This document shows, piece by piece, positions 34,901 to 42,754 of a DNA stretch of 53,871 nt (position 1 is the stretch's first letter; the number at the start of each line of letters is the position of its first letter). The stretch is from an uncultured Roseburia sp. (GTDB lineage Bacteria > Bacillota > Clostridia > Lachnospirales > Lachnospiraceae). Both the position numbers and the translations under genes were made by a program. Under the pieces are notes generated by a model that saw only the letters and a program-made list of their open reading frames with translations, was not told the origin of the DNA and ran no database searches. The stretch lies in contig CAMUGE010000018.1 in assembly GCA_947088345.1 (NCBI GenBank), positions 1-53,871 of the forward strand, given 5' to 3'.

Positions 34901-35749
34901 ACGGATTTAAAAGATTTTGAAGTTTATGTGAAAAGTGAAGATCAGACCGATGTGACGCTTGACGAGATTAAGCAGCTGAAATTTACCTATACGGACAGAG
35001 AAGGGAACGAGAAAAAAATTGCGCTGCGCTCGGTTGCCGTATTTGAGGAGGGCATGACGCTCAATACGATCAATCGTGACGCACAGACGCGTTATATCAG
35101 CGTTTCCGCGGCGATTGACGAGGAACACAATGTAACGCTTGTCAGCAGTGAGATACAAAAGGAGTTAAAAAAGCTGGATTTGCCGGAGGGATATGAAATA
35201 AAGATGGCCGGGGAAGACGAGATGATCCAGGACGCTATGCAGCAGTTGTATCTGATGCTGCTGTTGGCCGTGATTTTTATCTATCTTGTTATGGTTGCAC
35301 AGTTTCAGTCATTTCTGTCGCCGTTTATCATTATGTTTACAATTCCGCTGGCGTTTACCGGCGGGTTGTTTGCACTGTTTTTTACCGGAAATGAGGTCAG
35401 CGTCGTCGCTATGATCGGATTTGTTATGTTGGCCGGTATCATCGTAAATAACGGAATTGTTATGGTCGACTATATCAATCAGCTTCGCAGGGAAGGAATG
35501 GGCAAGCGCGAGGCGATTATAGAGTCCGGAAAGACAAGACTTCGACCGATCCTGATGACAGCGCTGACGACAATCCTTGCCATGTCAACTATGGCTATGG
35601 GCATTGGCGACGGTTCTGCAATGATGCAGCCTATGGCGATCGTCACAGAGGGCGGTCTGATTTACGGCACATTGCTCACATTGATTGTGGTGCCATGTAT
35701 CTATGATGCGTTTCATCGCGATAAGAGTATGGTTGAGGAAGAATTGTAA
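31922..35749 (+). CDS. RND-family efflux permease with large coiled-coil insertion
   Basis: 1275 residues from the GTG at 31922 (GAGAGGGG about 8 nt upstream); a TTG at 31889 has no ribosome binding site. It is an AcrB/SwrC-type permease: one N-terminal span, a porter domain (LPDMNLPYAIVATTYVGASP), spans 2-6 around 600-780, a second porter domain and C-terminal spans. The proton-relay region reads GMLVDNSIVVIEN, with one Asp where AcrB has two, and the TM10 lysine is replaced in GIIVNNGIVMVDY. Between about residues 200 and 460, where AcrB has the start of its docking subdomain, there is an insertion of about 250 residues rich in Gln, Ala and Glu with heptad-like helices (KKLESGKKELENQISSAENE). 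It has no adaptor gene next to it. Likely substrates are lipids, peptides or drugs. Confidence 0.9.
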   Translation: MFSKFSVKKPYTVIVGVILVVVLGVVSFTRMTTDLLPDMNLPYAIVATTYVGASPEEVETSVTAPIEAAMATTSNIKNVSSASYNNYSTVILEYEQSANMDSVIIEMQQKLDQLEGTFSDGVGTPVIMQIDPDMMAIMVASVDVEGMDQSQISDYVRTEMVPALESLEGVASVSTTGALEENVQVTMDEQKIEKLNRRILKKIEEQFTKAGEELDEGAEEIASGKKKLESGKKELENQISSAENELLNGKIQAFVGESDLATNLMLLQTTKQTIEQVIPVLQAVYDDGKAAQAQMDAAQNTVELPDEAQMEQIANTDPQQYAQLAEAQRQLDELNRQAAEQNSQLAGLGISVESIDQIPQTIAQLTQRLAETNAGIAAIQSAQTQVGEGITTLNDAFQTLNKTKIGSILEMSEVAARLADAESKVEMGRQQLDAAKDDAKSAADLDQILTVEMLGNLLVAQNFSMPVGYVQGEETQYMVRVGEKLSSVEELKNVVLMDMGLDGIEPIRLSDVAEVEMSDNSAESYGKVNGNPAVMLSIEKQTGYSTGEVTKRVKAKFEAMEAENEALGTAVFMDQGIYIDIIVDSVLENMLVGAALAVLILMIFLKDFRPTIVIGCSIPLSVIFAIVLMYFSGISLNIISLSGLALGIGMLVDNSIVVIENIYRFRGEGYSLRKAAVEGASQVTGAIIASTLTTVCVFAPIIFTEGITRQLFVDIALTILFTLTASLIVALTFVPMMSAGVLKSTKEVSQPFFDKVLDLYGKFLEKSLRLKPLVFLTVLVLLAVSAGAAFSRGFTFMDMNMEADQLTVTIGPRDDEELDFEELTAFADEAVERLSSLDGIDKIGAMAGGSNAMMSMGGGASGGVTLYLLLDEEGSVTQEELTRQVEEKTKDMECAVSTDSSASDMSAFFGSGISVQVRGRDLDTLQDLAAKVAKIVEKTEGTKDVEDGLDDTTPSFTIRVNKEKAAEYGMTTAQIFQTVYAKMASSSSPTTISTDLKDFEVYVKSEDQTDVTLDEIKQLKFTYTDREGNEKKIALRSVAVFEEGMTLNTINRDAQTRYISVSAAIDEEHNVTLVSSEIQKELKKLDLPEGYEIKMAGEDEMIQDAMQQLYLMLLLAVIFIYLVMVAQFQSFLSPFIIMFTIPLAFTGGLFALFFTGNEVSVVAMIGFVMLAGIIVNNGIVMVDYINQLRREGMGKREAIIESGKTRLRPILMTALTTILAMSTMAMGIGDGSAMMQPMAIVTEGGLIYGTLLTLIVVPCIYDAFHRDKSMVEEEL

Positions 35750-35757
35750 TTCCCTCC

Positions 35758-35786
35758 TTGACAAATGGATGTGCTGCTCGTATCAT
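35758..35786 (+). promoter_or_regulatory. Strong sigma-A promoter for valS
   Basis: A perfect TTGACA (35758-35763), a 17-bp spacer and TATCAT (35781-35786). The leader to the valS start is only about 48 nt and holds a GCCGC/GCGGC hairpin, too short for a T-box. Confidence 0.8.
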
Positions 35787-35840
35787 AGGTTCAACAGAAT
35801 GAGAAGAATAGCCGCGTATGCGGCAGAATGAGAGGAAACT

Positions 35841-38561
35841 ATGTGTAAAGAGTGCAGCAAGAGGGAAGAACTGGCAAAGACATATGATCCGAAAGGAATG
35901 GAAGAACGCCTCTATAAAAAATGGGAGGACAACGGCTATTTTTGCGCTAAACCGGATAAGGATAAAAAACCGTTTACTATTATTATGCCGCCGCCCAACA
36001 TCACAGGGCAGCTTCATATGGGACACGCGCTTGACAATACGATGCAGGACATTTTAACGCGTTATAGGAGGATGCAGGGGTATCGTGCGCTCTGGCAGCC
36101 GGGAACGGACCATGCCGCTATCTCTACGGAAGTAAAGGTTATTGAGGAGTTAAAAAAGCAGGGGATTGACAAGGAGGATCTGGGCCGGGAGAAATTTCTT
36201 GACAAGTGCTGGGAATGGAAAGAGCAGTACGGAAGCCGTATTGTGCGCCAGCTGCGAAAAATGGGATCTTCGGCCGATTGGGAGCGCGAGCGTTTTACAA
36301 TGGACGAGGGGTGCTCGGATGCCGTCCTGGAGGTATTTATTAAATTATATGAAAAGGGATATATTTATAAGGGGTCTCATATTATAAACTGGTGTCCTGT
36401 CTGCGGTACATCCATTTCGGATGCAGAGGTTGAGCATGAGGAACAGGACGGGTATTTCTGGCACATTAATTACCCGGTTGTCGGGGAAGAAGGACGTTTT
36501 GTTGAGATTGCGACAACAAGGCCGGAGACAATGTTCGGTGATACGGCCGTTGCGGTAAATCCAAAAGATGAACGCTATCAGGATATCATCGGCAAAATGC
36601 TGAAACTTCCGATGACGAACCGGGAGATTCCTGTGATCGCGGACGAATATGTGGATATGGAATTTGGGACGGGATGTGTGAAGATTACGCCGGCACATGA
36701 TCCGAACGATTTTGAGGTTGGAAAACGTCATAATCTGGAAGAGATTACAGTCATAAACGACGATGCGACAATGAATGGCTATGCCGGTAAATACGAGGGG
36801 ATGGATCGATATGATTGCCGTAAAGCGCTTCTGCATGATTTGCAGGAGCAGGGGCTTCTCGTGAAAACAGAACCCCATTCTCACAATGTCGGTACGCATG
36901 ACCGCTGCAAAGCTACTGTAGAGCCAATGGTAAAGCAGCAGTGGTTTGTAAAGATGGACGAGCTGATTAAACCGGCAGTTGAGGCAGTCAAGAGCGGCGA
37001 GATCAGACTGCTGCCAAAGCGCATGGAAAAGGTGTATTTTAATTGGACAGACAATATACGCGACTGGTGTATTTCAAGGCAGCTCTGGTGGGGGCACAGA
37101 ATCCCTGCCTATTACTGCAGTGAATGCGGCAAAATGGTTGTTGCAAAGTCAGCGCCGGATAAATGTCCGGAATGCGGGCATACGCATATGGAGCAGGACC
37201 CGGATGTGCTTGATACCTGGTTTTCTTCCGCGCTGTGGCCGTTTTCAACGCTTGGCTGGCCGCAGAAGACAGAGGATCTTGCGTATTTTTATCCGACCGA
37301 CGTGCTTGTAACGGGGTACGATATTATATTTTTCTGGGTGATCCGAATGATCTTTTCGGCTTATGAACACACAGGTAAAGCTCCGTTCCATACAGTGTTG
37401 TTCCATGGACTTGTGCGCGATTCCATGGGGCGCAAGATGAGCAAATCGCTCGGAAACGGGACAGACCCGCTTGAAATTATTGATGAGTACGGGGCGGATG
37501 CGCTTCGTCTGATGTTAATCACAGGAAATGCGCCGGGAAATGATATGCGTTTTTATCGCGAGCGTGTGGAGGCATCACGAAATTTTGCAAATAAAGTGTG
37601 GAATGCGTCCCGGTATATTATGATGCATCTTTCCGCAATGGAAGAGACAGAGAGGGAAGACTCTTCCGCAACAAAGAATATTCTGCAGTACGGGCTTAAG
37701 ACTGCCGACAAGTGGATTCTCTCAAGGGTAAACCGGCTTGCACAGGAAGTCACCGAGAACATGGACAAATATGAGCTTGGCATTGCGGTGCAGAAAGTAT
37801 ATGATTTTATCTGGGATGAGTTTTGCGACTGGTATATAGAGATGACAAAGACGCGTATCTATAATCGTGAAACGGATACCGCGTCTGCAGACGCTGCCTG
37901 CCGGATGTTAAAGACAGTTTTAACAGAGGCGTTAAAGCTGCTCCATCCGTTTATGCCGTTTATTACAGAGGAAATCTATTGTACGCTTCACCCCGATGAA
38001 GACACCATTATGCTTGCACAGTGGCCGGAATACAGAGCGGAGTGGGATTTCAAAGAGGAGGAGGAGATTTTACGGCACTGTAAAGAGCTGGTAAAAGGAG
38101 TGCGCAATGTGCGTGCCGAGATGAATGTGCCGCCGTCCAGAAAAGTAAATATTTTTGTTGTGTCAGAGGATGATACCGTGCGGCGCATGTTTGAGGCGAA
38201 CAAGGAAATCTATGCAGCGCTTTCCGGAGCCGGCGGCGTTGTTGTACAGGCCGGGAAATCCGGTATAGACGAAAATGCAGTTTCTGTTGTAATTCCGGAC
38301 GCAGTGCTTTATCTGCCGTTGTCTGATCTGGTGGATTTTGAGAAGGAAACGGAACGCCTGTTAAAGGAAAAAGCGCGTCTGGAAAAAGAGCTTGACCGTT
38401 CCCGTAAAATGCTCTCCAACGAGAAATTTTTAAGCAAAGCTCCTGAGGCGAAAGTTGCGGAAGAGAGAGATAAATTGTCGAATTATGAACAAATGATGTC
38501 GAAAGTAGAAGAACGGCTTGCGCAGGCAAAAAAAATCGCCGATCTGCAAGATATGTCTTGA
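35841..38561 (+). CDS. valS: Valine--tRNA ligase
   Basis: 906 residues. The class I HIGH motif appears in PPPNITGQLHMGHALDNTM and the KMSKS loop in GRKMSKSLGNGTDP. The editing domain contains TRPETMFGDTAVAVNP, and a CxxC pair lies in YYCSECGKM...DKCPECGH, a zinc-binding insertion. A C-terminal coiled coil (ETERLLKEKARLEKELDRS) binds the tRNA elbow. It charges tRNA-Val and edits misactivated threonine. The extra N-terminal CKECSKREE is slightly unusual. The promoter of the next gene overlaps its stop codon. Confidence 0.97.
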   Translation: MCKECSKREELAKTYDPKGMEERLYKKWEDNGYFCAKPDKDKKPFTIIMPPPNITGQLHMGHALDNTMQDILTRYRRMQGYRALWQPGTDHAAISTEVKVIEELKKQGIDKEDLGREKFLDKCWEWKEQYGSRIVRQLRKMGSSADWERERFTMDEGCSDAVLEVFIKLYEKGYIYKGSHIINWCPVCGTSISDAEVEHEEQDGYFWHINYPVVGEEGRFVEIATTRPETMFGDTAVAVNPKDERYQDIIGKMLKLPMTNREIPVIADEYVDMEFGTGCVKITPAHDPNDFEVGKRHNLEEITVINDDATMNGYAGKYEGMDRYDCRKALLHDLQEQGLLVKTEPHSHNVGTHDRCKATVEPMVKQQWFVKMDELIKPAVEAVKSGEIRLLPKRMEKVYFNWTDNIRDWCISRQLWWGHRIPAYYCSECGKMVVAKSAPDKCPECGHTHMEQDPDVLDTWFSSALWPFSTLGWPQKTEDLAYFYPTDVLVTGYDIIFFWVIRMIFSAYEHTGKAPFHTVLFHGLVRDSMGRKMSKSLGNGTDPLEIIDEYGADALRLMLITGNAPGNDMRFYRERVEASRNFANKVWNASRYIMMHLSAMEETEREDSSATKNILQYGLKTADKWILSRVNRLAQEVTENMDKYELGIAVQKVYDFIWDEFCDWYIEMTKTRIYNRETDTASADAACRMLKTVLTEALKLLHPFMPFITEEIYCTLHPDEDTIMLAQWPEYRAEWDFKEEEEILRHCKELVKGVRNVRAEMNVPPSRKVNIFVVSEDDTVRRMFEANKEIYAALSGAGGVVVQAGKSGIDENAVSVVIPDAVLYLPLSDLVDFEKETERLLKEKARLEKELDRSRKMLSNEKFLSKAPEAKVAEERDKLSNYEQMMSKVEERLAQAKKIADLQDMS

Positions 38562-38586
38562 AAAAAGATTAGGAAAATAGTATTAT
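38558..38586 (+). promoter_or_regulatory. Sigma-A promoter for the FapA-domain gene, overlapping the valS stop
   Basis: TTGAAA (38558-38563), a 17-bp spacer and TATTAT (38581-38586). The valS stop codon lies within the -35 box. Confidence 0.7.
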
Positions 38587-38637
38587 ATAATCAGCAAAGT
38601 ATCATGTAGACATAGGATGAGTGGGGAGTTGTTCATT

Positions 38638-40032
38638 ATGATGATGACAGGTAGTTTAAAGCCAAAAGTAAGAATCAGATATGATGAGATGGAAGCATAC
38701 TTGCTTCTTCCTACACCGGAGAACGACGAATTATATAATATGCAGGATTTACAGCAGGTTCTGGCAGAGGGCGGCGTGCGCTACGGAATTGATCAGAATG
38801 TGCTGACAGAGATGATAAACAATAAAATTTATGGTGTAGAACGTATTATTGCGACGGGCGTTGAGCCTGTGGACGGGGTGGACGGATACTACGAATACAA
38901 CTTTAACGCAAATCCGGACAAAAAACCGAAAATCCTGCCTGACGGCTCTGTGGATTACTGGTCAGTCAACAGCATAGAGGAAGTTGTCGAGGGACAGGTG
39001 ATCGCTACCTATTTTCCGTCTGTTTCGGGCAAGGACGGAATGAATGTCAAGGGGCAGGTTGTCAATGCGAAGCGTGCGCGTGACCTGCAGGCGCTCAAAG
39101 GCAAGGGCTTTTCGTTTAATGAGGAGACACTGACATACACGGCATCTTTTGACGGCAAGATTGAGATGCAGAACGGCCGTGTTGTCATTCAGCAGATTCA
39201 TGAAATTCATGGAAACGTGGATTTGAGTTTTGGGAATATTGATTTCCACGGCGACGTACTGATCCATGGAAATGTAGAAAGCGGAATCAGTATCAAAGCC
39301 ACTGGTTCCATTACAGTGGACGGGATGGTTGAGGCATGTATTCTGGAGGCGGGTAAAGATATTATTATCCGAAACGGAATGCAGGGCGGCGGAAAAGCGA
39401 CTGTCAAAACAAAAGGCAATATCACAGCCCGTTTCTTTGAGTTTACGTCGATTGAATGTGACGGGCTGCTGCAGACGGATGTACTGCTGGACTGCAATGT
39501 GCGATGCAGAAGCCGCGTTGTTGTAAACGGCAATAAAGGTAAGATTATTGGAGGAGATATTCGCGCTATAGAGGGGGTTGAAGTATTCTCCCTTGGCAAT
39601 GATGCGGAAAAGAGAACGGAGGTTACGGCAGGCGCGGAGCCGGAACTGTGTAAGAGATTATATGAACTGGAAGAACGTATTTTAGAGGCGCAGGAGAATC
39701 TTGCAAAGATAGAAGACGGCCTTGCGAAATTTGCGAAAGCGGAGGCGGAGCAGGGGATCAGTTATGCGAATGATCCAAGAAGAATGTCGCTTCTGCGTGT
39801 TAAGATCAAGGATACGGCAAATCTTGCAAGTGATGAGGGCGAAGCAAAGAAGCTGAGATCTTTGGTCGAGCGTTCTAAGGGGGCCACAGTAACCGTTTTA
39901 AGCTATGTGTATCCCGGCGTGTTTGTCTACATTGACAATATGCGGTTTAAAGTGAATAATATGGCACAGGAGATTGAGTTTTATAAGCGCCAGGATAAAA
40001 TTGCCACACGTCCCTACTATAACAATCCTTAA
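38638..40032 (+). CDS. FapA-family (DUF342) polymer-forming protein
   Basis: 464 residues from the ATG at 38638, nine bases after GGGGAG; an ATG at 38617 is less well placed. The N-terminal alpha/beta domain (about 20-170) is typical of FapA/DUF342. A right-handed parallel beta-helix follows (about 175-330), seen as repeated short strands with glycine turns (HGNVDLSFGNIDFHGDVLIH, VESGISIKATGSITVDGMVE, NGNKGKIIGGDIRAIEG). A helical hairpin (about 345-420) and a short C-terminal domain follow. Members act in flagellar assembly or as regulators that bind membranes and kinases. No flagellar genes are adjacent here, though a chemoreceptor-type gene lies 3.6 kb downstream. The gene ends in a strong terminator. 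Confidence 0.9.
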   Translation: MMMTGSLKPKVRIRYDEMEAYLLLPTPENDELYNMQDLQQVLAEGGVRYGIDQNVLTEMINNKIYGVERIIATGVEPVDGVDGYYEYNFNANPDKKPKILPDGSVDYWSVNSIEEVVEGQVIATYFPSVSGKDGMNVKGQVVNAKRARDLQALKGKGFSFNEETLTYTASFDGKIEMQNGRVVIQQIHEIHGNVDLSFGNIDFHGDVLIHGNVESGISIKATGSITVDGMVEACILEAGKDIIIRNGMQGGGKATVKTKGNITARFFEFTSIECDGLLQTDVLLDCNVRCRSRVVVNGNKGKIIGGDIRAIEGVEVFSLGNDAEKRTEVTAGAEPELCKRLYELEERILEAQENLAKIEDGLAKFAKAEAEQGISYANDPRRMSLLRVKIKDTANLASDEGEAKKLRSLVERSKGATVTVLSYVYPGVFVYIDNMRFKVNNMAQEIEFYKRQDKIATRPYYNNP

Positions 40033-40073
40033 AAACAACAGAAAAATTTAAGAGAAATATACTTGATTATTAT

Positions 40074-40127
40074 CACCACTATATTATAATGAGAAAGCAC
40101 GACAGAATAATATAGTGGTGTTTTTTT
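40074..40127 (+). terminator. Very strong Rho-independent terminator after the FapA-domain gene
   Basis: A perfect 14-bp stem, CACCACTATATTAT (40074-40087) and its complement at 40107-40120, followed by seven T residues. Confidence 0.92.
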
Positions 40128-40164
40128 CTGAAATGAAATAATAAATGCAGAAATGGGGAATTTT

Positions 40165-40302
40165 ATGATTAATTTTGAAGAAGAGTTAAAAAATTTTAAG
40201 CCAAGCCTTGAGGTAGAAGAGGCAGAGGCTGCAATATATAATCATGAATTAACGGATATGACGGATGTATTGCGTGAAATATTGCTGGATATGAAACAGT
40301 AA
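40165..40302 (+). CDS. Small acidic hypothetical protein (45 residues)
   Basis: 45 residues from the ATG at 40165, with GGGG six bases upstream. It begins INFEEELKNFKPSLEVEEAE and ends LTDMTDVLREILLDMKQ; acidic and helical, with no cysteine and no membrane span. It ends 19 bp before the zinc-ribbon/TPR gene, which suggests one operon. The regular composition and good ribosome binding site support a real gene. The function is unknown. Confidence 0.65.
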   Translation: MINFEEELKNFKPSLEVEEAEAAIYNHELTDMTDVLREILLDMKQ

Positions 40303-40321
40303 AAAGTAGAGAGGTTCATCA

Positions 40322-41695
40322 ATGAAATGCTTTAGTTGTAAAGCCGAGCTCGGAAGAGGTGAACTATGTCCGGGCTGCGGAATCAATGTAAAAGTTTACA
40401 AAAAAATAAAGATGGCTTCCAACGCATATTATAATGAGGCGTTGGAAAAAGCAAAAGTCAGAGATTTGTCGGGGGCGGCGGAAAGTCTTAAGATGAGTCT
40501 GCGCTTTGACAAGACAAACATTGACGCGAGAAATCTTCTGGGACTTGTCTACTATGAAATGGGTGAAATGGTAGCTGCATTGACAGAGTGGGTGATCAGC
40601 AAAAATTGCAGTTCCGTGGAAAATGCGGCGAGTCGTTATCTGAACGAAATTCAGAACAATCCGTCGCGTCTGGACTCCATTAATCAGACGATTAAAAAAT
40701 ATAATCAGGCGTTGCAGTACTGCAGGCAGGACAGCAGAGATCTTGCGGTAATTCAGCTGAAAAAAGTGCTTTCAATGAATCCGAAGCTGGTCAGCGGCCA
40801 TCAGTTACTGGCGCTGCTCTATATTCAGGAGCAAAAATACGACCTTGCAAAAAAATCGCTGCAGCATGCCGCAAAAATTGATGTGAATAATACAGTGACG
40901 CTTCGTTACCAGCATGAGGTTGAAGCGGCAATGTCAGCGGGCGGCGCTGCGAAAAAAGCAAAGAATAAAGATCAGGTTTCCTATCAGTCGGGCAATGAAA
41001 CGATTATCCAGCCGAAATACGGCAGGGATTATTCACCGCTTGGCACAGTTCTTAATATGGTGTTTGGTATAGCCATCGGCGTCGCCATTACATGGTTTCT
41101 TGTCGTGCCGGGAGTGCGCAGGGAGGTACAGAATAATGCAAAAGCCGAGGTTGTCAATGCGAATAACGAGCTTTCGTCGCGTAATCAGACGATCAGTACG
41201 CTGGAAGCACAGGTGGACGAGCTGACACAGGAGGTCTCAAAAGCAGAGGAGGCGTCTAAGGCTACAGAAAGCCGCATCAGCAGTTATGAGCAGCTGGTAG
41301 AAGCGTACCACAGCTACAATGATTCCGATATTGAGGCGGCCGGACAGGCGCTTACCAATGTCAATACAGAATATCTGAATGATTCTGCAAAAACAGTTTA
41401 CGATACGATTAATGCGGAGGTCAACGCCGAGTATCTGCGCACGGTTTACAAAGAGGGAACAACGGCATACAATGCATCGGATTTTGAGACGGCGATTGTC
41501 AATTTCGAGAAAGTTGCTGCGATGGACGAAACGTATGATAACGGGAATGTGCTCTATTACCTGGCGCAGGCGTACCGCAAAGTAGAAGATATCGAACATG
41601 CAAAGGTCTATTATCAGAAAGTGGTGGATCTTTATCCGGGGTCGGAGCGCGCTGCGATTTCTCAGAACTATCTTGCGTCGGAGCAATTCCAATAA
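40322..41695 (+). CDS. Zinc-ribbon and TPR membrane protein
   Basis: 457 residues, with AGAGAGG upstream. The N-terminus has a zinc ribbon (Cys3, Cys6, Cys16, Cys19). TPR-like helical pairs follow (residues 35-200, for example AAESLKMSLRFDKTNIDARN and AVIQLKKVLSMNPKLVSGHQ). One membrane span sits around 243-263 (LNMVFGIAIGVAITWFLVVP), then a coiled coil (ELSSRNQTISTLEAQVDELTQ) and a second TPR region with FETAIVNFEKVAAMDETYDN and AKVYYQKVVDLYPGSERAAI. The topology would put one TPR domain inside and one outside. It probably organises a protein complex at the membrane; the partner is not known. Confidence 0.85.
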   Translation: MKCFSCKAELGRGELCPGCGINVKVYKKIKMASNAYYNEALEKAKVRDLSGAAESLKMSLRFDKTNIDARNLLGLVYYEMGEMVAALTEWVISKNCSSVENAASRYLNEIQNNPSRLDSINQTIKKYNQALQYCRQDSRDLAVIQLKKVLSMNPKLVSGHQLLALLYIQEQKYDLAKKSLQHAAKIDVNNTVTLRYQHEVEAAMSAGGAAKKAKNKDQVSYQSGNETIIQPKYGRDYSPLGTVLNMVFGIAIGVAITWFLVVPGVRREVQNNAKAEVVNANNELSSRNQTISTLEAQVDELTQEVSKAEEASKATESRISSYEQLVEAYHSYNDSDIEAAGQALTNVNTEYLNDSAKTVYDTINAEVNAEYLRTVYKEGTTAYNASDFETAIVNFEKVAAMDETYDNGNVLYYLAQAYRKVEDIEHAKVYYQKVVDLYPGSERAAISQNYLASEQFQ

Positions 41696-41702
41696 GAAGA
41701 CG

Positions 41703-41747
41703 AAAGACATTACCTGTAACATAAGTTACAGGCAGTGTCTTTTTTTA
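41703..41747 (+). terminator. Rho-independent terminator after the TPR gene
   Basis: CCTGTAAC (41713-41720), loop ATAA, GTTACAGG (41725-41732), extended by AAAGACA with TGTCTTT, and a run of seven T residues. Confidence 0.9.
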
Positions 41748-41808
41748 TAGCATAGGAAAAGCCCTGCCGCTGAAAAGCGCCAAAGTGTATCACTGCTTAT
41801 GCTTTAAA

Positions 41809-41952
41809 ATATTATGCGCACTCGTGAAAAAAGTAAAATGCCGCAGAGGCGGCCGCATTCGGGGCGTAATAGCGTGTAATCTCCTCAGGATTGAGAGAAA
41901 AGCCGGCTAAGCTGGCGCAGGAGATAAAAAGGGCTTGCCCGGTTTTCTTTTT
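41809..41952 (+). ncRNA. Candidate structured RNA element Y upstream of spoIIAA
   Basis: It shares with element X (31688) the start AT.TATGCGCACTYGTG, then AAAATGYCGC, GCAYTCGG and the terminal GGGCTTGCCC hairpin (41931-41940) followed by GGTTTTCTTTTT. Its central hairpin is GCCGC AGAG GCGGC, unlike X. It lies between the TPR terminator and the spoIIA operon, so it could affect read-through into spoIIAA. The spoIIA promoter itself, normally sigma-H and Spo0A controlled, could not be placed with confidence. Confidence 0.45.
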
Positions 41953-41989
41953 CACCGAAAATATTAGAATATAGGAAATGAGGTTATGT

Positions 41990-42295
41990 ATGGAAAGTCA
42001 TTATGAATTGAATAACGGCAGCCTGATTATAGGGATGCCAAGAGAGCTTGACCACCACCAGGCAAGCCAGCTGCGCCTGGAGACGGACCTTTTAATCGAA
42101 ACATACCATGTCAGGGAGCTTGTGTTTGATTTTGCAGACACGGAATTTATGGATAGCTCGGGGATCGGCGTAATTATAGGCCGCTGTAAAAATATGCGTT
42201 GTTTTGGCGGTGAAGTCGTGGCAAAAAATTTAAACGAACGTCTGCAGAAAATATTTATCGTATCCGGTTTACATAAAATTATGCAGAAACAGTGA
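41990..42295 (+). CDS. spoIIAA: Anti-sigma F factor antagonist
   Basis: 101 residues from the ATG at 41990, which has GAGG six bases upstream; an ATG at 41978 is too close to any ribosome binding site. It is a STAS domain with the phosphorylation loop FMDSSGIGVIIGR; the second serine (57) corresponds to the one phosphorylated by SpoIIAB. Unphosphorylated SpoIIAA displaces sigma F from SpoIIAB in the forespore. First gene of the classic three-gene operon. Confidence 0.96.
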   Translation: MESHYELNNGSLIIGMPRELDHHQASQLRLETDLLIETYHVRELVFDFADTEFMDSSGIGVIIGRCKNMRCFGGEVVAKNLNERLQKIFIVSGLHKIMQKQ

Positions 42296-42320
42296 ATATG
42301 TAGAAAGGCAAGGGTTTCTT

Positions 42321-42749
42321 ATGTTGCAGAACAGAAATGAGATGAAAGTGTGTTTTGACGCGAGGTCAGTCAATGAGGGGTTTGCCCGTATTGCGGTTGC
42401 AGCGTTTATTACGGAATTAAATCCTACGTTAGATGAAATATCGGATATCAAGACGGCGGTTTCCGAGGCAGTCACAAACGCTATTATACACGGGTATGAC
42501 GACCCCGAAAAAAAGGTAGAGCTATCCTGCAGGATTGACGGCAGACAGATTGAGATTGTTGTGGAGGATACCGGAGCCGGTATACCGGATATCGGAAAAG
42601 CAATGGAACCTTTTTTTACGACGAAACCGGAGCTCGATCGGTCTGGCATGGGATTTGCGTTTATGGAGGCCTTTATGGACGAAGTTATGGTGCAGTCTAA
42701 GGTGGGAGCCGGAACCAGAGTTATCATGAAAAAAAAGATAGGGGACTGA
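42321..42749 (+). CDS. spoIIAB: Anti-sigma F factor and serine kinase
   Basis: 142 residues. GHKL-type ATPase with the N box SEAVTNAIIHGYDD, G1 VEDTGAGIPD and G2 RSGMGFAFMEAFMD. It binds sigma F and phosphorylates SpoIIAA. It ends 5 bp before sigF. Confidence 0.97.
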   Translation: MLQNRNEMKVCFDARSVNEGFARIAVAAFITELNPTLDEISDIKTAVSEAVTNAIIHGYDDPEKKVELSCRIDGRQIEIVVEDTGAGIPDIGKAMEPFFTTKPELDRSGMGFAFMEAFMDEVMVQSKVGAGTRVIMKKKIGD

Positions 42750-42754
42750 TCTTT

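Noticed and set aside
35787-35840. T-box leader for valS
   Set aside because: The interval is too short and lacks the AGGGTGG-type antiterminator sequence.
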